Below are positions 36,257 to 43,606 of a stretch of DNA of 64,000 nt, in pieces; position 1 is the stretch's first letter, and every line of letters begins with the position of its first letter. The position numbers and the translations under genes are program-made. The notes below the pieces were generated by a model that did not search any database, was not told the DNA's origin, and saw only the letters and a program-made list of their open reading frames with translations. Origin of the DNA: Paludibacteraceae bacterium (lineage in GTDB: Bacteria; Bacteroidota; Bacteroidia; Bacteroidales; Paludibacteraceae); assembly GCA_016285885.1 (NCBI GenBank), contig JAEERP010000001.1, positions 806,001 through 870,000 of the forward strand, read 5' to 3'.

Positions 36257-36364
36257 ATTATTCCGATTTATGATATAAAACCACTACAAAGGTATTATAT
36301 TATTCCGATTTTCACCAAAATCACCGTTATATTATTCCGATTTTATAATTTTTCGGAACAATAT
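36255..36364 (-). promoter_or_regulatory. Repeated operator-like boxes before the fic gene
   Basis: Boxes ATATTATTCCGATTTW at 36255-36270, 36297-36312 and 36329-36344, spaced 42 and 32 bp, plus an inverted near-copy TTCGGAACAATAT at 36352-36364. The first box overlaps the fic start codon. Confidence 0.7.
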
Positions 36365-36391
36365 CATTATAAGTTCGAAAAAGACAAATGG

Positions 36392-36820
36392 TTATGGTCT
36401 TTCTTTAATAAGACCATCGAAGTTGAGCATTTCTTTTCTAATTGCACTGTATGCCTCATCCCAGTTCGATCTCCATTCAATATACCCCTCGTGACTTTTG
36501 CTTTGTTGAATATTACTAACTGGCACGATAACACATTTTTCTCTCTCTTGCACTTTTTTAGGAAAATAAGATGTTACAACACAGTATTTCCATGTTGTAT
36601 ATAAGAATCCGCTCATGGGTTCATTCTTTACATGAATACGTATACTATCAATTGTAATGGACTTTACATCAGACATTTGTTGTAAAGTAAGTGGTAATTG
36701 TTCTTGTTCTCCGTTAAGGACAGCATTTTGGGCCTCTTCTTCCGTCAGAACGTGTTGCTGACAAGATGTTAATCCTAAAATCACAACGCAAAGCATTGTA
36801 TAAAAAAATGTTCTTTTCAT
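36392..36820 (-). CDS. Small lipoprotein of unknown function in the accessory island
   Basis: 142 residues from MKRTFFYTMLCVVILGLTSC (lipobox Cys20); the track start nine codons earlier would overlap the methyltransferase gene. The mature protein has a polar N-terminus (TEEEAQNAVLNGEQEQLPLT), then a beta domain SITIDSIRIHVKNEPMSGFLYTTWKYCVV and PVSNIQQSKSHEGYIEWR. No family recognised. It is AT-rich compared with the core genes, lies 13 nt after the methyltransferase and probably shares its transcript. Confidence 0.6.
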   Translation of the reverse strand: MKRTFFYTMLCVVILGLTSCQQHVLTEEEAQNAVLNGEQEQLPLTLQQMSDVKSITIDSIRIHVKNEPMSGFLYTTWKYCVVTSYFPKKVQEREKCVIVPVSNIQQSKSHEGYIEWRSNWDEAYSAIRKEMLNFDGLIKERP

Positions 36821-36833
36821 GATTCTATGTTTA

Positions 36834-37883
36834 TCATCCCTTTCCATACCCCTCCTGTTTCTCTGCCGCCATCAGTATATTTTCCGCGGGTTGTGGGTAT
36901 GTGGAGGCGGAGGGTTGACGACGACGGATGAGGATACGGGCGTATATCTTTTTCCCATTTACATAAGGATACCCAAAATTTAGACTATCTATAGTCGTAG
37001 AAGCCATTATTCCTAATATCTCAAATTGTTCAGGATTATATTTATCCAAAAAAGTAATAGGTACACCCATCACACCATCATAATCCATAGGAATATCAGC
37101 CACCTTATTCACATTGATAGCCTGATAATTGTCATATTGGGGATACTCTTCTTCATTGTAGGATTTATAAAGAATAATCTCCTCGTGTCGTTTAGCTATA
37201 TCAAGATTGGTAAACCAACAAATATTTCCCATGCTTCGCCATTTCTGACCTGTTTCATCAATCCAAAAACGCGTTGACTTTGGTTCGTAATAATCTGGCA
37301 CTCTGAATTTTGCAAAAGAAAGTGTGCTTCCCAACCATAGTTGATTCGCCTTTATATATGAAAATATTTCCTTATATGTTATTGCGTTTTGGTTCCCTAT
37401 AATCACAAATTTCTTGTTGTATTTCATCAATTGTGCGACGTACTCTCTAAACAGCGAAAAAGGAGGGTTGGTCACTACAATATCCGCTTGCTTTAATAGT
37501 TCGATGCATTCCTGCGAGCGGAAATCACCATCACCCTTGAGATAGTTGATGCCTATCTCTTCAGGGTCTGGTACACGGTTGCCATTATGGTCACCCGTAT
37601 ATTCAAGCCAAATGGCACGCTCTGAGTTGTTTTGACTAAACAAATCACGCTCTTGACTTTTATAGCAAGTGGTGATAAGTTTTTTCAAGCCTAATTGCTC
37701 GAAATTGTAGCTGAAATAGTGAAAGAAATTGCTGATACGAGGGTCATCACAGTTACAGAGCACCACTTTATCTTTGAAGTGTTGTTTGTAGTGCTTCAAT
37801 TCGTTTTCTATATCAGAGAGTTCTGTGTAAAACTCATCCTCTTTTGCCTTGTTGGCGGCATGTAAACTTTTATTTCCTGCCAT
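36834..37883 (-). CDS. EcoRI-type adenine-specific DNA methyltransferase (orphan)
   Basis: 349 residues; transfers methyl from SAM to N6 of adenine. NPPFSLFREYV (TNPPF, motif IV) at about residues 138-148 and the early FYTELSDIENELKHYKQHFKDKVVLCNCDDPR are the N-terminal signature of the EcoRI methylase family; the body VGxx..GNICWFTNLDIAKRHEEI also fits. No EcoRI-type endonuclease is next to it. The DUF262-HNH protein 1.6 kb away is the only nuclease in the island. AT-rich codon use suggests it is acquired. A 10-bp inverted repeat lies 4 bp before its start and a 300-nt leader with structure precedes it. Confidence 0.88.
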   Translation of the reverse strand: MAGNKSLHAANKAKEDEFYTELSDIENELKHYKQHFKDKVVLCNCDDPRISNFFHYFSYNFEQLGLKKLITTCYKSQERDLFSQNNSERAIWLEYTGDHNGNRVPDPEEIGINYLKGDGDFRSQECIELLKQADIVVTNPPFSLFREYVAQLMKYNKKFVIIGNQNAITYKEIFSYIKANQLWLGSTLSFAKFRVPDYYEPKSTRFWIDETGQKWRSMGNICWFTNLDIAKRHEEIILYKSYNEEEYPQYDNYQAINVNKVADIPMDYDGVMGVPITFLDKYNPEQFEILGIMASTTIDSLNFGYPYVNGKKIYARILIRRRQPSASTYPQPAENILMAAEKQEGYGKG

Positions 37884-37886
37884 GCT

Positions 37887-37915
37887 GATTGATAGTTAGC
37901 GCATCACTATCAATC
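37887..37915 (-). promoter_or_regulatory. 10-bp inverted repeat just before the methyltransferase start
   Basis: GATTGATAGT (37887-37896) and ACTATCAATC (37906-37915), perfect, loop 9 nt, 3 nt from the ATG. It can fold over the ribosome-binding region or act as an operator. Confidence 0.6.
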
Positions 37916-37925
37916 TCACTATCGG

Positions 37926-38195
37926 GCAAAAGAAAGGTGTGAGCCTTTCCATCTTGTCCACGGAGAGCCTGCAAGAACTCCGCCCACGCCTCAGATTAGC
38001 CCACACCTAATCGGTGCGAGCATTAACTCATAAAGCGTGGAAGGGAAGTGCATAACTCTCCGTGGATTAGCGTTTATCCGATAATTCTAAATCATCAGTT
38101 TGCAGGCTTTTGATTTGGACAAGAATAATAGCTAATGCTGTATGTTACTATTTAAAAATTCTTACTGTCTGTTTCGTAAAAATCAGTTTTTTAAT
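37926..38195 (-). ncRNA. Candidate structured leader or small RNA before the methyltransferase
   Basis: Reading the minus strand from a full promoter (38203-38233), about 265 nt contain an 11-bp perfect stem TCCACGGAGAG/CTCTCCGTGGA (38056-38066 with 37957-37967), a nested CCACGC/GCGTGG and a hairpin GATTAG-GTGTGGG-CTAATC. Near the 3' end GAAAGG-CTCACA-CCTTTC-TTTT is an intrinsic-terminator shape. AGGTGTG in the apical loop complements CACACCT in the terminator, so a kissing or antiterminator pairing is possible. No known RNA family recognised; it may be a riboswitch-like leader or a stand-alone RNA. Confidence 0.45.
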
Positions 38196-38246
38196 TTGTT
38201 TTCAAAGATATAAGTTTTTGTGATGTCTGCAAAATATGAAGGCAGA
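38181..38246 (-). repeat. 66-bp direct repeat, copy A (promoter duplication)
   Basis: Matches 39005-39070 with about five mismatches, clustered near one end; the last 46 bp are identical. It holds a full promoter. Confidence 0.85.
38203..38233 (-). promoter_or_regulatory. Promoter for leader RNA / methyltransferase
   Basis: Minus strand TTTG-N19-TATCTTTG, an exact consensus match. It is within a 66-bp sequence duplicated in front of the RAYT gene (39005-39070). Confidence 0.7.
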
Positions 38247-38326
38247 GATTGTCGGGTACTATAGGCCTTCACATTCTCGCTGTAATAGTTGTAATATTTG
38301 CTTAGAAGATTATTGCGATAAAAACA

Positions 38327-39004
38327 TCATTCGTTCCCATAAAAACAGTCATTTTCCCATTTCAGTGGGTTTTGTACAATGTATTCTGCGATTCTCTCAT
38401 ATTCCATGTAATCACGTATGATATGTTCATAATAATTGCGCTGCCACGGGGAATAACCGATTCCCTTCGTTACACCGATTTTGAATCCACGAACAATCGA
38501 TCCAATGGTACGTGATGTCCCCGTTGGTCGTATGAATTCATTCGTCAATGATGATGGGTGCATGGACAATGATGGGTGTGGTTGGGGCGATGGCGGGTGT
38601 GGTTGGGACGATGGCGGGTGTGGTAGGGGCGATGGCGGGTGTGGTAGGGGCGAAAAATTTTTCGCCCCTACGTTGTCATACGCATCCACATTGTTATGTA
38701 TATCCACGTTGTTACGCACATCCCTATCCAATACATTCATGGATTTTTTTATTTCAATAATACCATGGATATGATTAGGCATAATGACATATTCATGTAA
38801 CACAACATCAGGGAAATGGGTGGGTATCTCCATCCAACATTTGTCAGCGATAATTCCTTCTTCTGACAGCTTTGTCTCCCCGTTTTCTATGCTACAAAAT
38901 ATATGTTCCCTATTTTTTGTGCAAATCGTCACGAAATAGATTCCAGATTGTGAATAATCATAATTCTTCAATCGTATCGACCGCCGGTGGTGTCGTGCAA
39001 ACAT
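38327..39004 (-). CDS. REP-associated tyrosine transposase (RAYT, Y1_Tnp)
   Basis: 225 residues. HUH-family single-strand transposase: YFVTICTKNRE strand, MPNHIHGIIEI with the HUH-type His pair at about residues 74-84, and the catalytic Tyr region NYYEHIIRDY (about 190-199). Between them is an extra ~75-residue low-complexity insert, VRNNVDIHNNVDAYDNVGAKNF..., then PLPHPPSPLPHPPS repeats, made by an in-frame 28-bp REP palindrome and a 21-bp tandem repeat; the normal fold should resume at GTSRTIGSIVRGFK. The copy may thus be functional, with the insert looped out. Preceded by a consensus promoter. Confidence 0.85.
   Translation of the reverse strand: MFARHHRRSIRLKNYDYSQSGIYFVTICTKNREHIFCSIENGETKLSEEGIIADKCWMEIPTHFPDVVLHEYVIMPNHIHGIIEIKKSMNVLDRDVRNNVDIHNNVDAYDNVGAKNFSPLPHPPSPLPHPPSSQPHPPSPQPHPSLSMHPSSLTNEFIRPTGTSRTIGSIVRGFKIGVTKGIGYSPWQRNYYEHIIRDYMEYERIAEYIVQNPLKWENDCFYGNE
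38571..38651. repeat. 21-bp tandem repeat inside the RAYT gene
   Basis: Units GATGGCGGGTGTGGTAGGGG and close variants: one 18-bp and three 21-bp units, then the REP palindrome. Encodes the PHPPSPLPHPPS stretch on the minus strand; likely length-variable. Confidence 0.85.
38644..38671. repeat. 28-bp REP palindrome inside the RAYT gene
   Basis: Identical to 33969-33996. In frame as VGAKNFSPL in both copies and overlapping the last tandem-repeat unit. Confidence 0.88.
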
Positions 39005-39070
39005 AATCAGATCATTAATTTATTTTCAAAGATATAAGTTTTTGTGATGTCTGCAAAATATGAAGGCAGA
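39005..39070 (-). repeat. 66-bp direct repeat, copy B (RAYT promoter)
   Basis: Promoter TTTG-N19-TATCTTTG at 39027-39057 on the minus strand, ending 23 nt before the RAYT ATG. See copy A at 38181-38246. Confidence 0.85.
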
Positions 39071-39106
39071 ATATGCATGCAGATGTTTCTAGAAATATAG
39101 TATAAA

Positions 39107-39167
39107 TTTTATCGATTATATTCGATAAAAACACACACTTTCCATCGATTATACTCGACAAAAACAC
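39107..39167. repeat. Paired operator-like palindromes
   Basis: TTTTATCGA-TTATAT-TCGATAAAA (39107-39130) is a perfect 9-6-9 inverted repeat; a second copy ATCGATTATACTCGACAAAA begins at 39144, 33 bp after the first, with two T-to-C changes. No downstream gene on the plus strand; a possible orphaned operator. Confidence 0.6.
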
Positions 39168-39292
39168 AAAAAAAGGCATTCGTGCCATAGCATTTCACGC
39201 ACAAGAAACGTCCTTCCCTCTTAAAGGGGAAGACCTGCAAGCTATATATGGAACAAGGAACTAACAAAACAGGGCGGAGGCACCTTACGCCC

Positions 39293-39592
39293 CTACCGTT
39301 GCCGTTTCGGGAACCACCCCTTCTCTACCCTCTTCCGCTGGTCAAAAACCTCCTTGATGCTCCAGAAGCAGGAGAAGGCGACCACCCCCAAGAGCGATGA
39401 GACCGTCTGGTTCTCCGCAAGCACGGACAAGACCACACAAACAAGTCCGGCAAGGAGAAACACCCACCAGCACTTCACCCCGAAGTAGTACTCCCCTTTG
39501 ATCACCAAAGGGTGGAAAAGTCCGATAATCAGGAAAGTAAGAAGGCCCACCAAAAGACCCAAACAATTATTTTCTGCAAGAAACTCCAACAT
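39293..39592 (-). CDS. DUF4491 family small membrane protein
   Basis: 99 residues with three hydrophobic segments: GLLVGLLTFLIIGLFHPLVIKGEYYFG, CWWVFLLAGLVCVVLSVL and SSLLGVVAFSCFWSIKE; ends EKGWFPKRQR. This matches the DUF4491 pattern I know from Bacteroidales. Function unknown. It starts 7 nt after obgE ends and is the last gene of the ksgA-corA-obgE-DUF4491 run. Confidence 0.8.
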   Translation of the reverse strand: MLEFLAENNCLGLLVGLLTFLIIGLFHPLVIKGEYYFGVKCWWVFLLAGLVCVVLSVLAENQTVSSLLGVVAFSCFWSIKEVFDQRKRVEKGWFPKRQR

Positions 39593-39599
39593 ACGTCAC

Positions 39600-40706
39600 C
39601 TATTTTTCGTCATCCCACTCGATTTCAATATCGTCGCCCAGCTCCTCGTCCTCATCCTCCTCATAGTCATCCACCTCCATCGGACGGTGCGTCATGGTCA
39701 TGTGGCGATCCACATCCTTGCTCAGTTCCTCCCAAAGCAGATCCTTCAGTTCCATCAGGCCCATGCCCGTAATGGAGGAGAAGAAGACGCACGGCACATC
39801 CGTAGGCAACAGCTTGCGCATATCGTTCATCATATCCTCATCGATCATATCGCACTTGGAGATGCCCAGCACACGCTGCTTCTTCAGCAACTCAGGGTTA
39901 TATTGCTCCAATTCGTTCAGCAGGATCTCGTACTCCTTCATGATATCCTCCGTATCGCAAGGAATCAGGAAGAGCAGGATAGCGTTCCGCTCGATGTGGC
40001 GGAGGAAACGCAACCCGATGCCACGGCCCTCCGAAGCCCCTTCGATGATACCGGGGATATCCGCCATGGCGAAAGACTTCTGGTCGCGGTAGGCCACGAT
40101 GCCCAGGTTAGGCTCCAGCGTCGTGAAGGGATAATTGGCGATCTTAGGCTTGGCGGCCGTCACGGCGGAAAGCAGTGTGGACTTGCCAGCGTTCGGGAAA
40201 CCCACGAGACCGACATCCGCCAGCACCTTCAGCTCAAGGATCACATTCTTCTCGATGGCAGGTTCGCCCGGCTGCGCGAAACGAGGCGTCTGGTTCGTGG
40301 CCGATTTGAAGTGCCAGTTGCCCAAGCCGCCACGACCGCCCCTCAGCAGGATCACCTCCTGTCCGTCCGCGGTGACATCGCAGAGGAACTCACCGCTGTC
40401 AGCGTCATAGACCACCGTACCGCAAGGCACCTCGATGATCCTATCCTTGCCATCCGCACCGAAGCTACGGCTCTGGCTACCATTCTCGCCATTGCCCGCC
40501 ATGATGTGCTTTTCGAACTTCAGGTGGATCAACGTCCAATAATCCTTGTTACCACGCAGGATGATATGGCCACCACGACCGCCGTCACCACCGTCAGGTC
40601 CACCCTTAGGGATATACTTCTCACGGCGCAGATGAGCGGAGCCTGCCCCACCCTTGCCCGACCGGCAATAAATCTTCACGTAATCGACAAAGTTCGTTTC
40701 AGCCAT
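39600..40706 (-). CDS. obgE: Obg-family GTPase ObgE/CgtA
   Basis: 368 residues. N-terminal Obg glycine-rich domain ([38 protein letters not shown], residues ~12-50 and on to ~158), then the G domain with G1 [13 protein letters not shown] at about residue 168, G3 DIPGIIEG and G4 SKCD; the C-terminal tail is acidic ([17 protein letters not shown]). It binds the 50S subunit and takes part in ribosome assembly, stress and (p)ppGpp response. Essential in most bacteria. Confidence 0.97.
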   Translation of the reverse strand: MAETNFVDYVKIYCRSGKGGAGSAHLRREKYIPKGGPDGGDGGRGGHIILRGNKDYWTLIHLKFEKHIMAGNGENGSQSRSFGADGKDRIIEVPCGTVVYDADSGEFLCDVTADGQEVILLRGGRGGLGNWHFKSATNQTPRFAQPGEPAIEKNVILELKVLADVGLVGFPNAGKSTLLSAVTAAKPKIANYPFTTLEPNLGIVAYRDQKSFAMADIPGIIEGASEGRGIGLRFLRHIERNAILLFLIPCDTEDIMKEYEILLNELEQYNPELLKKQRVLGISKCDMIDEDMMNDMRKLLPTDVPCVFFSSITGMGLMELKDLLWEELSKDVDRHMTMTHRPMEVDDYEEDEDEELGDDIEIEWDDEK

Positions 40707-40725
40707 ATATCTGGGAATTAAATAT

Positions 40726-41694
40726 TTACAACCAATTCTTTTTCTTAAACCACACGACGACCCCGATGCTGACCACCACCATGCTGATCAAGGCGATCAG
40801 GTAACCGTAGCGCCAATGCAACTCAGGCATGAACTCGAAGTTCATTCCATAGATGCTCGCGATCAGTGTCGGCGGCGTGAATATCACGGACACCAAGGTG
40901 AATATCTTGATGATCTTATTCTGTTCGATGTTAACCAAACCGAGGAAGGTATCCTGGAGGTAATCCAGACGGTCGAAGCCGAATTTGATGTGCTCGACCA
41001 AAGAGTTGATATCCTTGATCACCATGTTCAGGCGAGGCTTCAGATCCTCCGGCACCAACACGCTACGCAGGATGCTGGAGACGACGCGGTGCTTGTCCAC
41101 GACGTTCTCACGCAAGTGCATGACACGCTCCTGCATGTTCTTGATTTCCAAGAGGACATCCTCGTCGACGTCCTCGGCCACCGTCAAAGTCTGGCTCAAC
41201 TGGGTGATCGCCGAAGTGGCGTCCTCGATCATGTCGGCGTCATACTCGACACGGGTCTCCAGCAGGGCGACGAAGATATGGAAGCCCGTCGGGTAGCTCT
41301 TCGGGTTAGCGAAAAGCTTCTTCACCGTATCGTTGAAAGACTTCAGATAATCGTTTTCACGCACAGAGATCAAGATACCATTCTTCAGGATAAAGGAGAC
41401 CGTCTCCTTCTCGTACGTATCCAACAAGAAGCTAGCGTTGGCCACCAACGTGTCGTCCGTCTCGATGAAACGGGAAGACATCTCGATCTCCTCCATCTCC
41501 TCCTCTTCCTGGATATAGATTTTCAGGAATTGCTCCAACTGCGACTCCGTATCCGGGGCGACGTGGTTCAAATCGATCCACACAAAATTCTCCAATGGTA
41601 CCTCCTTCAAGATAGAGATATCCCTCGCCATCTTCAGACGTCCTTTGTCGAAATAGAACAGTCTGACCTGTTGTATGCCTTTACTCTCCTCCAT
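40726..41694 (-). CDS. corA: CorA-family magnesium/cobalt transporter
   Basis: 322 residues from [15 protein letters not shown]; the track adds 18 residues that lie inside ksgA. A long cytosolic funnel domain (acidic helix [15 protein letters not shown]-like region) is followed by two C-terminal TM helices with the diagnostic [10 protein letters not shown] loop (GMN) and a positive C-terminus FKKKNWL. It forms a pentameric passive Mg2+ channel. Starts 14 nt inside ksgA. Confidence 0.93.
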   Translation of the reverse strand: MEESKGIQQVRLFYFDKGRLKMARDISILKEVPLENFVWIDLNHVAPDTESQLEQFLKIYIQEEEEMEEIEMSSRFIETDDTLVANASFLLDTYEKETVSFILKNGILISVRENDYLKSFNDTVKKLFANPKSYPTGFHIFVALLETRVEYDADMIEDATSAITQLSQTLTVAEDVDEDVLLEIKNMQERVMHLRENVVDKHRVVSSILRSVLVPEDLKPRLNMVIKDINSLVEHIKFGFDRLDYLQDTFLGLVNIEQNKIIKIFTLVSVIFTPPTLIASIYGMNFEFMPELHWRYGYLIALISMVVVSIGVVVWFKKKNWL

Positions 41695-42508
41695 TTTCTT
41701 TCTGTTTTTTTGTTTCGGCCGGCTCTTCCGGCATTGATTTCTCCACAAGATTCGTCAGGTCAACGAACTCATGCACGGATAACTGCTCAGGGCGTTTCGT
41801 GAAGACAACGTCCGAGAATACCGCATTATCCTTACCTAAGATAGGTTGAAGAGAGTTGCGCAACATTTTCCTGCGCTGGTTGAAGGCCGTTTTGACGACA
41901 CGGACGAACAAAGCCTCGTCGCATCCCAAGTTACGCACACCGTTTCTCCTCATACGGATAACCGCGGACTTCACCTTGGGAGGAGGGTCGAACACATGTT
42001 CATGAACGGTGAAAAGGTACTCTATGTCATAAAAAGCTTGTAGCAGCACGCTCAGGATTCCATAGGCCTTGCAGCCCTGTTTGGAAGCCATACGTTCAGC
42101 CACCTCCTTCTGGATCATGCCCGAGCAGACAGGGATACGGTCGCGGTACTCCAAGACCTTGAAAAAGATCTGGCTGGATATATTGTACGGATAATTACCG
42201 ATCACATAGAAATCGCCGGTCGGATAGACCTTATTCAGATCCAACTTCAGGAAATCCTCCGCCAAGATGCGGCCATTCAATTCAGGGAAGTTAACGTTCA
42301 GGTAGTCTACAGATTCCTTATCCAGTTCCACCACTTTGAGATCAATCTGCTCATTCTGAAGCAAATATTGGGTTAGCACACCCATACCAGGTCCCACTTC
42401 CAAAACCTGTGTAGGTGAGCTCACACCTAAACTATCAGCAATTGCCCGAGCAATGTTTTGATCCTTCAAAAAGTGTTGCCCGAGAGACTTCTTGGGCGTA
42501 ACTGTCAT
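41681..42508 (-). CDS. rsmA: 16S rRNA adenine(1518/1519)-N6-dimethyltransferase
   Basis: 275 residues (KsgA). N-terminal SLGQHFLKDQNIARAIADSL, SAM motif I EVGPGMGVLTQYLL, catalytic motif NYPYNIS (NxPY), and the C-terminal domain with AFNQRRKMLRNSL, all family hallmarks. Dimethylates two adjacent adenines near the 3' end of 16S rRNA in 30S assembly. First gene of the ksgA-corA-obgE-DUF4491 run. Confidence 0.97.
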   Translation of the reverse strand: MTVTPKKSLGQHFLKDQNIARAIADSLGVSSPTQVLEVGPGMGVLTQYLLQNEQIDLKVVELDKESVDYLNVNFPELNGRILAEDFLKLDLNKVYPTGDFYVIGNYPYNISSQIFFKVLEYRDRIPVCSGMIQKEVAERMASKQGCKAYGILSVLLQAFYDIEYLFTVHEHVFDPPPKVKSAVIRMRRNGVRNLGCDEALFVRVVKTAFNQRRKMLRNSLQPILGKDNAVFSDVVFTKRPEQLSVHEFVDLTNLVEKSMPEEPAETKKQKENGGE

Positions 42509-42616
42509 AATCCATCTTATTTTTCGTTAAAATTTGGTAGCGCGAAAATACAATTTTTCATTAGGAATCACAATAGAAAAATAAATATTAGTAATTTTGC
42601 GTAAACGATTGCAGCG

Positions 42617-43606
42617 ATGAAGAAAGATAACATAAAAACCGCACTTAAAGTTATATTCTCCCTAGGCTTGGGAATCCTTATTTTTTGGTACGTCTACAAG
42701 GATTGGGACATCGACACATTGATGGACAACCTCCGCGGCGTGAGAATCATCTGGATCATCATTCCTCTCTTCATCGCCCTCCTGAGCCACTTCCTGCGCG
42801 CCGTAAGATGGAAAATGCTGATCGACCCGCTCGGGAAGGAGGTGAACCTCTGGAACGTATACGGAGCCGTCATGGCCGGATATTGCATCAACTACGCCGT
42901 GCCGAGAGCCGGAGAGATCGCCCGGTGTGGCTTGGTGAAGAAATACGAGGGGGTTCCCTTCACAGAATTGCTCGGCACGCTCATCGTGGACAGAAGCGTG
43001 GACATCATCGTGGAGGGCTTCGTCATCCTCCTCACCATCGTCCTACAATACTCCGAAATCATGCAATTGGCGGAGCAATACCACCTCATCGAGGGAGCTA
43101 TCGGACTCTTATCCAACCCTATCACTTGGATAATCATCATTTTGCTCATCGCCTTACCTCTCCTATTCAGGAAGGCGATCAAGAACACGAAGATATATGC
43201 GAAGATCAAGGAGATGCTCTCGAATGTGGTCAACGGACTGAAATCCGTGCTGAAATTGGAGCACAAGGGGCTCTTCATCCTCTACTCCATCCTCATCTTC
43301 GTCTGCTACTATTTCATGTTCTACCTCTGCTTCTTCGCTTTCGACTACACGGAGAACCTGAGCATGCTCTGCGGACTCTCCGCGTTCGTCATGGGTAGCC
43401 TCGGCATCATCGCCCCTGTACAGGGCGGTCTGGGCGCATGGCACGTCCTGGTAATCGGAACCCTCGTCACCTACGGTGTGTTCGAAGACCAAGCCTGCTC
43501 TTTCGCCCTGTTAGTCCATGGTTCCCAAACCCTCATGCTGATCTCAGTGGGCATACTCGCCATGGCCCTCATGTTCTACTTCAACAAGAAAAAAACGAAC
43601 GCATGA
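42617..43606 (+). CDS. LPG-synthase-TM-like flippase (DUF0104/AglD family)
   Basis: 329 residues, eight or so hydrophobic helices. LLSHFLRAVRWKMLIDP, GEIARCGLVKKYEGVPFTELLGTLIVDRSVDI and QGGLGAWHVLVIG match the lysylphosphatidylglycerol synthase transmembrane (DUF0104) family. The positions of R and E residues near the helix ends fit a lipid flippase or polyisoprenol-linked transfer role. Substrate unknown. A -7 element TAATTTTG lies at 42591-42598, giving a short leader. The TPR gene overlaps its stop by 4 nt, so they are coupled. Confidence 0.8.
   Translation: MKKDNIKTALKVIFSLGLGILIFWYVYKDWDIDTLMDNLRGVRIIWIIIPLFIALLSHFLRAVRWKMLIDPLGKEVNLWNVYGAVMAGYCINYAVPRAGEIARCGLVKKYEGVPFTELLGTLIVDRSVDIIVEGFVILLTIVLQYSEIMQLAEQYHLIEGAIGLLSNPITWIIIILLIALPLLFRKAIKNTKIYAKIKEMLSNVVNGLKSVLKLEHKGLFILYSILIFVCYYFMFYLCFFAFDYTENLSMLCGLSAFVMGSLGIIAPVQGGLGAWHVLVIGTLVTYGVFEDQACSFALLVHGSQTLMLISVGILAMALMFYFNKKKTNA

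Noticed and set aside
38571-38651. Short regular repeats that could suggest a CRISPR array
   Set aside because: The units are contiguous 21-bp repeats with no spacers and lie inside a coding sequence; it is a VNTR. No cas genes are seen in the window.
39500-40721. 407-codon plus-strand ORF over obgE
   Set aside because: Shadow of obgE in the opposite strand; no start context and no recognisable domain.
43438-43602. ORF-track start of the TPR protein at 43438
   Set aside because: It lies within the flippase gene in another frame; the ATG at 43603 overlapping the stop of the flippase is the credible start.
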